A stretch of 64,000 bases of DNA, taken from assembly GCF_000364445.2 (NCBI RefSeq), contig NZ_CP043538.1:1495612-1559611 (forward strand), in the 5' to 3' direction. Within the stretch, counting starts at the first letter, position 1. Every line of letters begins with the position of its first letter. Both the position numbers and the translations under genes were made by a program. Source of the stretch: Methylobacterium mesophilicum SR1.6/6. GTDB taxonomy: Bacteria > Pseudomonadota > Alphaproteobacteria > Rhizobiales > Beijerinckiaceae. Below the pieces are notes generated by a model, which worked only from the letters and a program-made list of their open reading frames with translations, had not been told where the DNA came from and did no database searches. Shown here piece by piece: positions 19,178-28,139 of the stretch.

Positions 19178-19549
19178 TCAGCCCCGCGGCGCCGGGCCGG
19201 CCAGCGCCTCCGCGAGCTTCCCGATCCGCTCGGCCGCCCGGCCGATTCCGCTCGCCGCGCGCTCGGCGTCGCCGGTCCGGCCGCGCTCGGCGGCTTCCGC
19301 GGCAACGCGCAGCTCCGCATTGTCGGCCTCCAATGCGGCGAGCCGGCCGCGCAGCTCGGCCAGCTCATCCGCGATCGTCAGCGCCGCCATCACCTGCAGG
19401 CGCATGTCGCCGATCTCACCGAAGCTCTTGCGCATCTCGGCGATCCGCTCATCCAGCGTGCCGGCGAGGCCGGTCAGGTGGGCCTCCTCCCCCTCCCCGC
19501 AGGCCATGCGGTAGCTGCGTCCGTCGATGGTGACGTTGATCTGCGGCAA
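19178..19549 (-). CDS. zapA: Cell division protein ZapA
   Basis: FtsZ-associated protein that bundles FtsZ filaments at midcell. The 123-residue product begins MPQINVTIDGRSYRMACGEG and has the typical two-strand head followed by a long coiled coil with AELRGRLAALEADNAEL. The start is a TTG at 19549, with GGAG eight bases upstream and the expected family N-terminus, so TTG is preferred. It lies downstream of the DUF4164 gene on the same strand, a pairing common in this order. Confidence 0.9.
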   Translation of the reverse strand: MPQINVTIDGRSYRMACGEGEEAHLTGLAGTLDERIAEMRKSFGEIGDMRLQVMAALTIADELAELRGRLAALEADNAELRVAAEAAERGRTGDAERAASGIGRAAERIGKLAEALAGPAPRG

Positions 19550-19591
19550 GGGCGTCTCCGGTGAGCGCTCCGGGCGGCGGCACGCGCCGCG

Positions 19592-19876
19592 TCAGGAGCG
19601 TTGCAGCACATCCTGAACGGTCTCGATCGCCCGGTCGAGCCGCTGGCCGACCTCGCCGGTCGTCGTGGTGACCTCGGCGAGGCGCGCGCTCGCCGCATCG
19701 AGGGCCGCGGCCAGCCGTGCGCGATCCTCGCTCATCAAGGCGAGTTCCGCATCCCGGTCGTCCGGCTGCGCCGCGGACTCGAGTCGATGACTGACAACGG
19801 CATCCAGGCGGTTCACGGCCGCATCGAGGTGCGCGAGCGCCGCGTCGATGGGACTGAGGTCGATATCGTCGGCCAT
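19592..19876 (-). CDS. DUF4164 coiled-coil protein
   Basis: A 94-residue, almost wholly helical protein with heptad-like spacing (DAALAHLDAAVNRLDAVVSH, then RLAAALDAASARLAEVTTT). This form and its position just upstream of zapA fit the DUF4164 family, which is widespread in alphaproteobacteria and probably linked to division. No enzymatic motif. It is probably co-transcribed with zapA, 42 bases downstream. Confidence 0.82.
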   Translation of the reverse strand: MADDIDLSPIDAALAHLDAAVNRLDAVVSHRLESAAQPDDRDAELALMSEDRARLAAALDAASARLAEVTTTTGEVGQRLDRAIETVQDVLQRS

Positions 19877-20326
19877 GGTTCTTCGTCCGCTTCGACGACA
19901 AGCTTTCCGTCGAATGCAGCCGGAATTCCAGCCCGAAATGGCATCCGACCGCGTGATCGATCGGTTCGCGCGGTGGAACCGCGCGAACCTGTTTATTGGT
20001 CGGTGGAACGCGGGCCTTTGTCACGGTCTCGCGTTTGACAGGTCAAGGCACCATGTTAGACAGCCGCGCGCTCTCGAGAGGGTGCGCACGAGACATGCCG
20101 GATGGCCGGTCCGCGACAGTTCCGAGGCCTCAGCCGCGCCGTCCGATCCGACGGCCACGGGCGCGAAGCCCGGTCCTCCCGGCCCGGTTCATCGCCGGTT
20201 CAAACCCGTCCGCCCAGATCCGCCCGGCCAGATCAGCCCGGCACAGAGGCGGGCTGCCAAGACCGCTCCGGGGACCGCACTCTCAGGTCCGGCGGGCGCT
20301 GAGCCGCATCAGGAAGGAGTGACGCC
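19877..20326. other. Divergent intergenic region, no gene seen
   Basis: These 450 bases separate DUF4164 (minus) and gap (plus). Apart from a candidate gap promoter, no coding remnant was recognised. In several relatives transketolase lies near here; no trace of it is visible. Confidence 0.5.
20035..20062 (+). promoter_or_regulatory. Candidate promoter for gap
   Basis: A consensus TTGACA at 20035-20040 is followed, after 15-16 bases, by TTAGACA (20056-20062). The element lies about 265 bases before the gap start in the divergent region. The -35 match is exact and the -10 is degenerate. Confidence 0.4.
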
Positions 20327-21331
20327 GTGACGAAGGTTGCCATCAACGGGTTCGGACGCATCGGCCGGAACGTCCTGCGCGCGATCGCCGAGGCCGGCCG
20401 CAGCGACATCGAGGTCGTGGCGATCAACGATCTCGGCCCGGTGGAGACCAACGCCCACCTGCTCCGCTACGATTCCGTACATGGCCGGTTCCCCGGCGAG
20501 GTGGCGGTCGACGGCGAGTTCCTCGTCGTCAACGGCAAGCGCATCAAGGTCACGGCCGTTCGCAATCCGGCCGAGCTGCCGCATCGCGACCTCGGCGTGG
20601 ACATCGCGCTCGAATGCACCGGAATCTTCACCTCGAAGGACAAGGCGAAGGCCCATCTCGATGCCGGCGCCAAGCGCGTCCTCGTCTCGGCCCCGGCCGA
20701 CGGCGCCGACCTGACGGTGGTCTACGGCGTCAACCACGACAAGCTCACCGGCGAGCACCTCGTCGTTTCGAACGCCTCCTGCACGACGAACTGCCTCGCG
20801 CCGGTCGCCAAGGTGCTGGACGAGGCCGTGGGCATCGAGCGCGGCTTCATGACCACGATCCACTCCTACACCAACGACCAGCCGTCGCTGGACCAGATGC
20901 ACAAGGATCTCTACCGCGCCCGCGCCGCCGCCCTCTCGATGATCCCGACCTCGACGGGGGCCGCCAAGGCGGTGGGACTCGTGCTGCCGACGCTGAAGGG
21001 CAAGCTCGACGGGACGGCGATCCGCGTGCCGACCCCCAACGTCTCGGCGGTGGATCTGGTGTTCACGGCCAAGCGCGCGACGTCGGTCCAGGAGATCAAC
21101 GACGCCATCAAGGCCGCCGCCGCTGGCCCGCTGAAGGGCGTGCTCGGCGTGACCGACCGGCCGAACGTCTCGATCGACTTCAACCACGATCCGCACTCGT
21201 CGACCTTCCACCTCGACCAGACCAAGGTCATGGACGGCACCTTCGTGCGCATCCTGTCGTGGTATGACAACGAGTGGGGCTTCTCGAACCGCATGGCCGA
21301 CACGGCCGTGGCGATGGCGAAGCTCATCTGA
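20327..21331 (+). CDS. gap: Glyceraldehyde-3-phosphate dehydrogenase, type I
   Basis: Interconverts glyceraldehyde 3-phosphate and 1,3-bisphosphoglycerate with NAD(H) in central carbon flow. The 334-residue enzyme has the Rossmann start [23 protein letters not shown] at the cofactor site, Cys152 in SNASCTTNC as nucleophile and [12 protein letters not shown] near the C-terminus. GTG start, preceded by AGGAAGGAG. Followed by a hairpin, a small coiled-coil gene, pgk and fba, all on the same strand. Confidence 0.97.
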   Translation: MTKVAINGFGRIGRNVLRAIAEAGRSDIEVVAINDLGPVETNAHLLRYDSVHGRFPGEVAVDGEFLVVNGKRIKVTAVRNPAELPHRDLGVDIALECTGIFTSKDKAKAHLDAGAKRVLVSAPADGADLTVVYGVNHDKLTGEHLVVSNASCTTNCLAPVAKVLDEAVGIERGFMTTIHSYTNDQPSLDQMHKDLYRARAAALSMIPTSTGAAKAVGLVLPTLKGKLDGTAIRVPTPNVSAVDLVFTAKRATSVQEINDAIKAAAAGPLKGVLGVTDRPNVSIDFNHDPHSSTFHLDQTKVMDGTFVRILSWYDNEWGFSNRMADTAVAMAKLI

Positions 21332-21339
21332 TCGACGAT

Positions 21340-21367
21340 GTCCGCCGCCCCTCGAAGGGCGGCGGAC
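21340..21367 (+). terminator. Strong hairpin after gap
   Basis: GTCCGCCGCCC (21340-21350) and GGGCGGCGGAC (21357-21367) form a perfect 11-bp stem with loop CTCGAA, nine bases after the gap stop. There is no T-run, so it may attenuate, stabilise the 3' end or allow partial read-through to pgk rather than fully terminate. Confidence 0.6.
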
Positions 21368-21414
21368 CCGCTCTTCATCGGACGGCCTCACCTCGAACCA
21401 GGGACTCTCCAGGG

Positions 21415-21882
21415 ATGACCGACGCTTCGCTGGGTACGTCGAGCACTCCGTCGGCCGTGCCGCCCGCGCCTGGGCCCGCTCCGACGCCGCCGGTCGCGAC
21501 GGCCGCGCCGGCGGTCGCGACCCCGTCCCACGCCCTCCCCGCAAACCAGCTCTTCGACCAGCTCGCGCGGATCGAGGACAAGTGCTCCCGGATCGAGGAC
21601 AAGTATGCTCGATCCGAGGCGCTGCTGTCCCGTGTCGAGGACAAGGTCGAGAACGCTTCCAATCGGATGAACGAGGCGGCCCGGCAATCCGATCTGGCGG
21701 CGCTCCGGACGGAGATGCGCGGCCTCGCCGAGCGCACGCGGCGCCTGCCCAGCACCGGCGCCCTCGTGCTGACCGCCGTGATCACCGCCATCCTGACCGT
21801 CGTGCTGCTGGTCGCGGTGCAGCGGCTCAACCTCGACCGGCTGCTGCCGCAACGGGCCGCGATCGGCACCACCGTCCAGTAA
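21415..21882 (+). CDS. Hypothetical protein with coiled coil and C-terminal membrane anchor
   Basis: A 155-residue protein with three parts: a Pro/Ala/Thr-rich disordered N-terminus (1-45), a coiled coil with repeats of IEDKxxRxE (about 48-85), and a single hydrophobic helix near the C-terminus ([20 protein letters not shown], about 114-133). It would therefore be tail-anchored in the inner membrane with the coil in the cytoplasm. The ATG at 21415 is the first reasonable start after the gap hairpin. Position between gap and pgk suggests co-expression only. Family not recognised. Confidence 0.65.
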   Translation: MTDASLGTSSTPSAVPPAPGPAPTPPVATAAPAVATPSHALPANQLFDQLARIEDKCSRIEDKYARSEALLSRVEDKVENASNRMNEAARQSDLAALRTEMRGLAERTRRLPSTGALVLTAVITAILTVVLLVAVQRLNLDRLLPQRAAIGTTVQ

Positions 21883-21916
21883 GACAACGACCCGCATAGG
21901 ACCTCGACAGCACCGC

Positions 21917-23119
21917 ATGAGCGCCTTCCGCACCCTCGACGATGCCGGATCCCTCAAGGGTCGACGCGTGCTCATGCGCGTCGACCTGAACGTGCCGATG
22001 GAGAACGGCCGTGTCACCGACGCGACCCGGATCGAGCGCGTCGTCCCGACGATCCGCGAGGTCTCCGAGCAGGGCGCGAAGGTGATCCTGCTGGCGCATT
22101 TCGGGCGTCCGAAGGGCAAGCGGGAGCCGAAGGACTCGCTGGAGCCGGTGGTCCCGGCCCTGGGTAAGGCCCTGGGCCGCCCGGTCGCCTTCGCGCCGGA
22201 CTGCATCGGCGACGCGGCCGCCAAGGCGGTGGCGGCGCTGCAGGACGGCGACGTGCTGCTGCTGGAGAATACCCGCTTCCATGCCGGCGAGGAGAAGAAC
22301 GACGCAACCTTCGCCGATGCCCTGGCGGCGAACGGCGACGTGTACGTCAACGAAGCCTTCTCGGCCGCCCACCGGGCTCACGCCTCCACCGAGGGACTGG
22401 CGCACCGCCTGCCGGCTTATGCCGGCCGCGAAATGCAGGCGGAGCTGGACGCCCTGACCAAGGGCCTGGAATCGCCGCAGCGTCCGGTGATCGCCCTCGT
22501 CGGCGGCGCCAAGGTCTCGTCCAAGATCGATCTCTTGGAAAACCTCGTCGCCAAGGTCGACATGCTGGTGATCGGCGGCGGCATGGCCAACACCTTCCTG
22601 CATGCGCAGGGCAAGACCGTGGGCAAGTCGCTCTGCGAGAAGGACCTCGCCGAGACCGCAACCCGGATCCTGGCCGCCGCCGAGAAGGCAGGCTGCCGGA
22701 TCATCCTGCCGGTCGACGCCGTCGCGGCGACGGAGTTCAAGGCGCAGGCCCCCCACGAGACCGTCCCGGTCGATGCCGTGCCGCAGTCCAGCATGATCCT
22801 CGATGCCGGACCGCGCTCCGTCGCCGAGATCAACGCCGCGATCGACGGGTCGAAGACCCTGGTGTGGAACGGTCCGCTGGGGGCGTTCGAACTCGCGCCC
22901 TTCGACGCCGCGACGGTGGCTGCCGCCAAGCATGCGGCCGCGCGGACGAAGGACGGGAACCTCGTTTCCGTGGCCGGCGGCGGCGACACCGTGGCTGCTC
23001 TGAACCATGCCGGCGTGGCGCAGACCTTCACCTACGTGTCGACCGCAGGGGGCGCCTTCCTCGAATGGCTGGAAGGCAAGGCCCTCCCGGGTGTCGAAGC
23101 CCTGCGCGCGAAGGGCTGA
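21917..23119 (+). CDS. pgk: Phosphoglycerate kinase
   Basis: Transfers phosphate between 1,3-bisphosphoglycerate and ADP. The 400-residue protein has [20 protein letters not shown] at the N-terminus, [11 protein letters not shown] for substrate binding, [16 protein letters not shown] and the nucleotide-binding [16 protein letters not shown] near the C-terminus. Length and start (ATG 21917) are standard. Downstream of gap with one small gene between. Confidence 0.97.
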   Translation: MSAFRTLDDAGSLKGRRVLMRVDLNVPMENGRVTDATRIERVVPTIREVSEQGAKVILLAHFGRPKGKREPKDSLEPVVPALGKALGRPVAFAPDCIGDAAAKAVAALQDGDVLLLENTRFHAGEEKNDATFADALAANGDVYVNEAFSAAHRAHASTEGLAHRLPAYAGREMQAELDALTKGLESPQRPVIALVGGAKVSSKIDLLENLVAKVDMLVIGGGMANTFLHAQGKTVGKSLCEKDLAETATRILAAAEKAGCRIILPVDAVAATEFKAQAPHETVPVDAVPQSSMILDAGPRSVAEINAAIDGSKTLVWNGPLGAFELAPFDAATVAAAKHAAARTKDGNLVSVAGGGDTVAALNHAGVAQTFTYVSTAGGAFLEWLEGKALPGVEALRAKG

Positions 23120-23516
23120 GACGGGACTCTGCTCTCGTCCCCTGGCTCGTCACGATCTATACTGCCGGCCGTCATCGCCCGGGCGGCCGAGTCGCTGGGT
23201 GACAAGGGGGGGACGCGACCTTCCAGACCCTGACGGGGATCGAGGCGATTCACGCTCAGGCGCTCGTGCGTTTCGACAGGCTCGACGCGCACAGGGGCGA
23301 TGTCGACGTGCGTGTCAGTGAGGTCGGGGAACGGGTTCGGGCCGTGGAGAGCTGAACCGGCTGAGGATCATCTGCCGAAGGAATACGCAATTCGGTTTCG
23401 GAGATTGACCGAAAGCGAAGCACTCGGCAGACCGGCACGATATAGCCCAGCTGAGAGCTTCACGGCGCGACCGGCGATCGGGCGGACGACCAGACGGAAA
23501 CGGGAAGACAGGCACG
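23120..23516. other. Intergenic region with a possible decayed reading frame
   Basis: No intact gene. Within these 397 bases, frame 23203-23355 reads like a coiled-coil protein (TLTGIEAIHAQALVRFDRLD, then VRVSEVGERVRAVES and a stop) but has no usable start codon. It may be the end of a degraded gene. Confidence 0.4.
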
Positions 23517-24587
23517 ATGGCACGCATCACCCTCCGGCAACTCCTCGATCATGCCGCTGAGCACGAGTACGGCGTGCCCGCCTTCAACCTGAACAACATG
23601 GAGCAGGGGCTCGCCATCATGGCGGCGGCCGACGCCACCGACTCGCCGGTGATCCTGCAGGCGAGCCGCGGCGCCCGTGCCTACGCCAACGACGTCGTGC
23701 TGGCCAAGCTGATCGACGGCCTGGTCGAGATCTACCCGCACATCCCGGTCTGCATGCATCTCGACCACGGCAACAACGAAGCCACCTGCGCCACCGCGAT
23801 CCAGTACGGCTTCACCTCGGTGATGATGGACGGCTCGCTGAAGGCCGACGGCAAGACCCCGGCCGATTACAATTACAACGTCGAGATCACCCGCAACGTC
23901 ACCAAGATGGCCCACTGGGCCGGCGTCTCCGTCGAGGGCGAGCTGGGCGTGCTCGGCTCGCTCGAGAGCGGCCAGGGCGAGGCCGAGGACGGACACGGCG
24001 CCGAGGGTACGCTGAGCCACGACCAGCTCCTGACTGATCCGGATGAGGCCATGAAGTTCGTCGAGGCCACCAAGGTCGACGCGCTGGCGGTGGCCATGGG
24101 CACGAGCCACGGCGCCTACAAGTTCACCCGCAAGCCCGATGGCGAGGTGCTGGCGATGAACGTGATCGAGGAGATCCACCGCCGTCTGCCGACGACCCAC
24201 CTCGTCATGCACGGCTCGTCGTCGGTCCCCCAGGACCTGCAGGACATCATCAATCAGTACGGCGGCCAGATGAAGCCGACCTGGGGCGTCCCTGTCGAGG
24301 AGATCCAGCGCGGCATCAAGCACGGCGTGCGCAAGATCAACATCGACACGGACAACCGCATGGCGATGACCGGCCAGATCCGGAAGGTGCTCATGGAGAG
24401 CCCCTCCGAGTTCGATCCGCGCAAGTATCTGAAGCCCGCCATGGAGGCGATGACCAAGCTCTGCAAGCAGCGCTTCGAGGAGTTCAACACCGCCGGCAAG
24501 GGCTCGAAGATCCGGCCGATCTCGGTCGCCGAGATGGCGAAGCGCTACGCCAGCGGCGCCCTCGACCCGAAGATCGGCGCACGCTGA
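23517..24587 (+). CDS. fba: Class II fructose-bisphosphate aldolase
   Basis: Zinc-dependent aldolase joining or splitting fructose 1,6-bisphosphate (and possibly sedoheptulose bisphosphate). The 356-residue enzyme shows the metal site [57 protein letters not shown] and VMHGSSSVP, followed by [11 protein letters not shown]. Residue pattern and length place it with the long subclass found in autotrophs and methylotrophs. ATG start. Downstream lies a ThiE-like gene 19 bases away. Confidence 0.96.
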   Translation: MARITLRQLLDHAAEHEYGVPAFNLNNMEQGLAIMAAADATDSPVILQASRGARAYANDVVLAKLIDGLVEIYPHIPVCMHLDHGNNEATCATAIQYGFTSVMMDGSLKADGKTPADYNYNVEITRNVTKMAHWAGVSVEGELGVLGSLESGQGEAEDGHGAEGTLSHDQLLTDPDEAMKFVEATKVDALAVAMGTSHGAYKFTRKPDGEVLAMNVIEEIHRRLPTTHLVMHGSSSVPQDLQDIINQYGGQMKPTWGVPVEEIQRGIKHGVRKINIDTDNRMAMTGQIRKVLMESPSEFDPRKYLKPAMEAMTKLCKQRFEEFNTAGKGSKIRPISVAEMAKRYASGALDPKIGAR

Positions 24588-24606
24588 GGGTGACGCAGCG
24601 GGTCCG

Positions 24607-25251
24607 ATGAGCAACAGCGCGCGTCTCGCCCTGCTCGGGCCGCACGGCCTCGATGCCGGCGGCATCGAGAGCTTCGTGACGGCCCTGCGGGCATCCTGCG
24701 CCGTCGGCGATGTCGCCGCGGTGATCCTTCGGCTCGCCGCCGGCGACGAGCGCAGTCTCACGGCGCGCGTCAAGCAGGTCGCGCCGGTGGCGCAGGAGCA
24801 TGGCGCCGCCCTGGTCGTGGCCTGTCCGGGCTTTGCCGGCGATCTCGCCGCGGTGGCGATCCGCGGCGGCGCCGACGGCATCCACGTCGACAAGCCGCGC
24901 GACCTGAAGGATCTGCGCGGCCGGCTGCGGGACGGGCGCATTCTCGGCGCCGGCGGCCTCGAGACCAAGCATACGGCCATGGAGGCCGGGGAAGCCGGGA
25001 TCGACTACCTGATGTTCGGCGGCCTCTATCCGGACGGCGTCGCGCCGGATCCGGAGACCGTGCGCGCCCGCGCCGCGTGGTGGGCGGAGATCTTCGAGAC
25101 GCCCTGCATCGCCGTGGCGGCCGCGCCCGACGAGGTCGCGCCGCTTTGCGCGACCGGTTCGGAGTTCATCGGATTGGAGAGCGCTCTCTGGCTGCAGGAT
25201 CCCGGCGCCGTCGAGCGGGCGCAGCGCGTCCTGCAGGAGATGGCCGCGTGA
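24607..25251 (+). CDS. Thiamine phosphate synthase-like protein
   Basis: A 214-residue TIM-barrel protein of the ThiE/TenI family. GGADGIHVDKPRDLKDLRGR and AGEAGIDYLMFGGLYPDGVA correspond to the pyrophosphate- and thiazole-binding loops, and EFIGLESALW to the last strand. Classical ThiE motifs are altered (HVDK where HLxQ is usual), so it may be a divergent paralogue without full synthase activity. It sits between fba and a Sel1-repeat gene with which it shares a GTGA overlap. Confidence 0.75.
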   Translation: MSNSARLALLGPHGLDAGGIESFVTALRASCAVGDVAAVILRLAAGDERSLTARVKQVAPVAQEHGAALVVACPGFAGDLAAVAIRGGADGIHVDKPRDLKDLRGRLRDGRILGAGGLETKHTAMEAGEAGIDYLMFGGLYPDGVAPDPETVRARAAWWAEIFETPCIAVAAAPDEVAPLCATGSEFIGLESALWLQDPGAVERAQRVLQEMAA

Positions 25252-26300
25252 GCGGTCGCGCGCTTCGTCGGGTTCCGGGCTTGGCTGTCGCCTGTGCCCT
25301 GGCTCTGCCGGCCTGGGCGGCTTCCGGACCGGCCGATCCGGCCCGGACCCCCGTGCCGGCTGCCGCCGGCGCCGCCGCGCAGCCCGGCAAGGCGCAGATG
25401 CCGGAGCTGCCGAGCCCCTACACGCCGAACTACACGCGCGGCGCCGTACCGCCCGCGAACGGCCAGCCGCCGGATTTCGCCTACGGCGCCTACCAGCGCG
25501 GCCAGTACGTCACCGCCTTCCGTGAGGCGACCAAGCGCATCGAGGCCAATCCCAAGGATGCGCCCGCGATGACGCTGCTCGGCGAGCTGTACAACCAGGG
25601 GCTCGGCGTGAAGCAGAATCCCGTCAAGGCTGCCGAGTGGTACAGGCTCGCCGCCGCGCAGAACGACGCCGCCGCGATGTCGTCGCTGGGACTGATGGCG
25701 CTCGACGGCCGCGGGATGCCGAAGGATGCGAAGGCCGGCCGGCGCTGGCTGGAAGAGGCCACGGCCCACGGCTCGCCGACGGCGGCCTACAATCTCGGCC
25801 TGATCCTGATCGGCAGCGGCGCGTCCGCCGACGAGGCTGCGGCGGCAGCCCAGTTCCGCAAGGCCGCGGAAGCGGAGATCGGCCCCGCCCAGCACGATCT
25901 CGGCGTGCTCTACCTCCAGGGCCGCGGCGTGCCGAAGGACCCGGTCAAGGCGGCGGCGTGGTTCCGCCGGGGCGCGGATAACGGCGATCTCGCCAGCGAG
26001 GTCGAGTACGCGATCCTGCTGTTCAACGGCAACGGCGTCACCAAGGACGAGCGCTCGGCGGCCCGCTACTTCCTGCACGCGGCCTCCCGCGGCAACGCCA
26101 TCGCGCAGAACCGTGTGGCGCGGCTCTACGCCGTCGGGCGCGGCGTCGGGAAGAACCTCGTCGAGGCGGCAGCCTGGAACCTCGCCGCCGCTGGCCAGGG
26201 CCTCTCGGACGCGTGGCTCGACCAGACGCTCTCGGGTCTCTCGGCGGATGAGCGCGGCCGGGCCGAGCGCCTCGCCAACGAGCGGATCGAGCAGCGCTGA
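25248..26300 (+). CDS. Exported Sel1-repeat (TPR-like) protein
   Basis: A 350-residue protein with a signal peptide (VPGLAVACALALPAWAASG) and a Pro/Ala-rich spacer. About six Sel1 repeats follow from about residue 85 to 320, each with the pattern A-x-x-x-LGxLYxxGxGVxKDxxKAAxWYRxAA (for example GLGVKQNPVKAAEWYRLAA). These solenoids bind other proteins. The GTG start at 25248 overlaps the preceding stop, so translation is probably coupled to the ThiE-like gene. Partner unknown; periplasmic location inferred. Confidence 0.85.
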   Translation: MSGRALRRVPGLAVACALALPAWAASGPADPARTPVPAAAGAAAQPGKAQMPELPSPYTPNYTRGAVPPANGQPPDFAYGAYQRGQYVTAFREATKRIEANPKDAPAMTLLGELYNQGLGVKQNPVKAAEWYRLAAAQNDAAAMSSLGLMALDGRGMPKDAKAGRRWLEEATAHGSPTAAYNLGLILIGSGASADEAAAAAQFRKAAEAEIGPAQHDLGVLYLQGRGVPKDPVKAAAWFRRGADNGDLASEVEYAILLFNGNGVTKDERSAARYFLHAASRGNAIAQNRVARLYAVGRGVGKNLVEAAAWNLAAAGQGLSDAWLDQTLSGLSADERGRAERLANERIEQR

Positions 26301-26339
26301 AGGCCCCCAGGCCGCTCGCCACCGACGTGAAGACCGTTT

Positions 26340-26780
26340 CTAGGCCTCCGCCTTCGACCAGTCGACGCCGGCTTCCAGCTCCGGCAGGAGCACCACGCTC
26401 TCCTGCTCGTTCGGGTCGGTCCGGGCGATCACCGCGGTGACCGGTTCGGTCTGGCTGCGGTTGTATGGGAGGTGCGGGACGTCGGCGGCGATGTAGACGA
26501 ACTCGCCGGCGCCCGCGATCGCGTGGTTCTCCAGCCGCTCACCCCAGAAGCACCCCGAAACGCCCGACAGGACGTAGATCGCGGTCTCGTGCGATTCGTG
26601 CTTGTGGGCGTGGGCGCGCTCGCCCGGCGGGATCTCCAGGAGCTGCATGTGCAGCGCCTTCGACCCCACGGCCTCCGCGGAGATCGCTGGCCGGTAGAGG
26701 TGCCCCTGCTTGCCCCGGAAGGGCGCACTCTCGTGCACCACCCGGAACGGTTCCCCCCGCGCGTCGGACCCGGAACTCAT
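26340..26780 (-). CDS. Cupin domain protein
   Basis: A 146-residue single-domain cupin. The first motif is seen as ERAHAHKHESHETAIYVLSG (metal-ligand histidines and glutamate) and the second as GEFVYIAADVPHLPYN. It probably binds a divalent metal; whether it is an enzyme or a sensor is unknown. The ATG at 26780 has GGAGGAAGG upstream and overlaps the stop of the preceding gene by four bases, so it is the last gene of a coupled unit with the carboxymuconolactone decarboxylase-like gene. Confidence 0.85.
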   Translation of the reverse strand: MSSGSDARGEPFRVVHESAPFRGKQGHLYRPAISAEAVGSKALHMQLLEIPPGERAHAHKHESHETAIYVLSGVSGCFWGERLENHAIAGAGEFVYIAADVPHLPYNRSQTEPVTAVIARTDPNEQESVVLLPELEAGVDWSKAEA

Positions 26781-27190
26781 GGACCTTCCTCCACCTTGAA
26801 GGCGGGATCGACAGGAATCTGCATGCCGTTGACCAGCGCGTTGGTCTGGTTCGCCATGCCGACGACCGCCAGGAACTCCCCGTGCTGCTCCGCCGTCAAG
26901 CCCTTCGCCCGCGCCGCGGCCGTGTGGGAGTGGATGCAGTAGGGGCAGCCATTGGCGATGGAGACCGCGATGTAGACCAGTTCCTTGGTCAGCGGATCGA
27001 GGGTGCCCGGACCCATCACGGCCTTCAGCGTCGACCACGTCCGCTCCAGAAGCGCGGGATCGTTGGCGAGGCCGCGCCAGAAGTTGTTGACGAAGTCCGA
27101 GCCGCGGGTCGCCCGGATATCCGCGAAGACCGCGCGGACGCGTGGATCGGCCTCGGCCTCGGGGTCGTTCCAGAGCTTCAAGGTCGCCAC
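26777..27190 (-). CDS. Carboxymuconolactone decarboxylase-family (AhpD-like) protein
   Basis: A 137-residue all-helical protein with the redox-type motif NGCPYCIHSHTAAARAKGL at about 80-98, where Cys-x-x-Cys and the following His form the peroxidase/decarboxylase centre in AhpD relatives. GTG start with GGAGGGG seven bases upstream; the longer opening to 27316 enters the DUF779 gene. It lies 16 bases downstream of DUF779 and overlaps the cupin gene. Likely a peroxidase-like or hydroperoxide-handling partner of local aldehyde metabolism; substrate unknown. Confidence 0.88.
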   Translation of the reverse strand: MATLKLWNDPEAEADPRVRAVFADIRATRGSDFVNNFWRGLANDPALLERTWSTLKAVMGPGTLDPLTKELVYIAVSIANGCPYCIHSHTAAARAKGLTAEQHGEFLAVVGMANQTNALVNGMQIPVDPAFKVEEGP

Positions 27191-27206
27191 GGCCGCCCCT
27201 CCTTCG

Positions 27207-27632
27207 TCAGAGTTTGCAGGCCCCTTCGAGCGCGCGATTCTCCGCGTCGGAGAACATCCGCGAGCGGATGTGAAACCGCTTCTCACGCCCGTTCTCCAGC
27301 GAGAACATGCCGCCACGGCCGGGCACGACGTCGAGGATCAGGTGCGTGTGCTTCCAGACCTCGAACTGCGACCGACTGATGAAGAAGTCGGCGCCCCCGA
27401 CCGTGCCGAGATGGACATCGCCGTCGCCGATGACGAAGTCGCCCACCGGATAGCACATCGGGGAGGAGCCGTCGCAGCAGCCGCCGGACTGGTGGAACAT
27501 CACCGGACCGTACTCGCCCCGCAACTCGTCGATCAGCGCGAGCGCCTTCGGGGTCGCGGTGACCCGAAGGGGCGTGCCGTCGGCCCCGACCTGCTCCGCA
27601 ACGTTAGCGTCGATCGTCGTGTCCGTATCCAT
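27207..27632 (-). CDS. DUF779 domain protein
   Basis: A 141-residue protein of the uncharacterised DUF779 family, recognised by FHQSGGCCDGSSPMCYPVGD, DVHLGTVGGADFFISRSQFE and FSLENGREKRFHIRSRMFS. In many bacteria this gene lies beside an ExaC/AldB-type aldehyde dehydrogenase, as it does here (one small opposite-strand gene intervenes). The conserved cysteines suggest metal or redox function. ATG with GGAGG six bases upstream. Confidence 0.88.
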   Translation of the reverse strand: MDTDTTIDANVAEQVGADGTPLRVTATPKALALIDELRGEYGPVMFHQSGGCCDGSSPMCYPVGDFVIGDGDVHLGTVGGADFFISRSQFEVWKHTHLILDVVPGRGGMFSLENGREKRFHIRSRMFSDAENRALEGACKL

Positions 27633-27765
27633 GCCAGCCTCCGCTCCCGATGTCTGAATATGCGCGGTGTTCGGCGGATTTCCACGCTGGTTCCGACTCG
27701 GTCCGCCGCGCGTTGTGTTCCTGATCGCCGGGGCTCATCGCCCCCGGGGATCGGGAGAGCCCGCC

Positions 27766-28059
27766 ATGATCCATCGCCAGCCCGTCGCCTGTCTCGCCCT
27801 CGCCCTGCTCGCCCTCGCCGGGCCTGCCGCGGCCGACCCGCTCTCGCTCCGTGTCCAGCCCCGGGAGCAGCCTCTGTTCGTCCAGCACGCGTGGCGCGTC
27901 GCCGGAAACCCCAACGTGACGCCCGACAACCCGATGGGCGTCGTCGGCTGGGACGGGCCGCCGGACGACATCCCGAGCGTCAGCGGCGATGCCGGACCCA
28001 TGGCCCCCGGGTCCATCGCCAACGCGCCCTTCGAGGGCTACGGCTTCGGCCTCGACTGA
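27766..28059 (+). CDS. Small exported hypothetical protein
   Basis: A 97-residue protein with a clear signal peptide (PVACLALALLALAGPAAADP). The mature part of about 70 residues is rich in Pro, Gly and Asp (NVTPDNPMGVVGWDGPPDDI). No cysteine and no known domain. The ATG at 27766 has GGGAG ten bases upstream. It lies on the plus strand between the DUF779 and aldehyde dehydrogenase genes, both minus strand. Probably periplasmic; function unknown. Confidence 0.65.
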   Translation: MIHRQPVACLALALLALAGPAAADPLSLRVQPREQPLFVQHAWRVAGNPNVTPDNPMGVVGWDGPPDDIPSVSGDAGPMAPGSIANAPFEGYGFGLD

Positions 28060-28077
28060 CCGGGTTAGATCCGGATC

Positions 28078-28106
28078 GAAAAAGCCCCGGCCGCAAGGCC
28101 GGGGCT
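28078..28106 (-). terminator. Rho-independent terminator of the aldehyde dehydrogenase gene
   Basis: AGCCCCGGCC (28083-28092) and GGCCGGGGCT (28097-28106) form a perfect 10-bp stem with tetraloop GCAA. Read on the minus strand it ends in TTTTT (A-run at 28079-28083), 34 bases after the dehydrogenase stop codon. Confidence 0.8.
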
Positions 28107-28139
28107 GAAGTTGTCTCGGGGGTTGACCCGACAAGAAGC

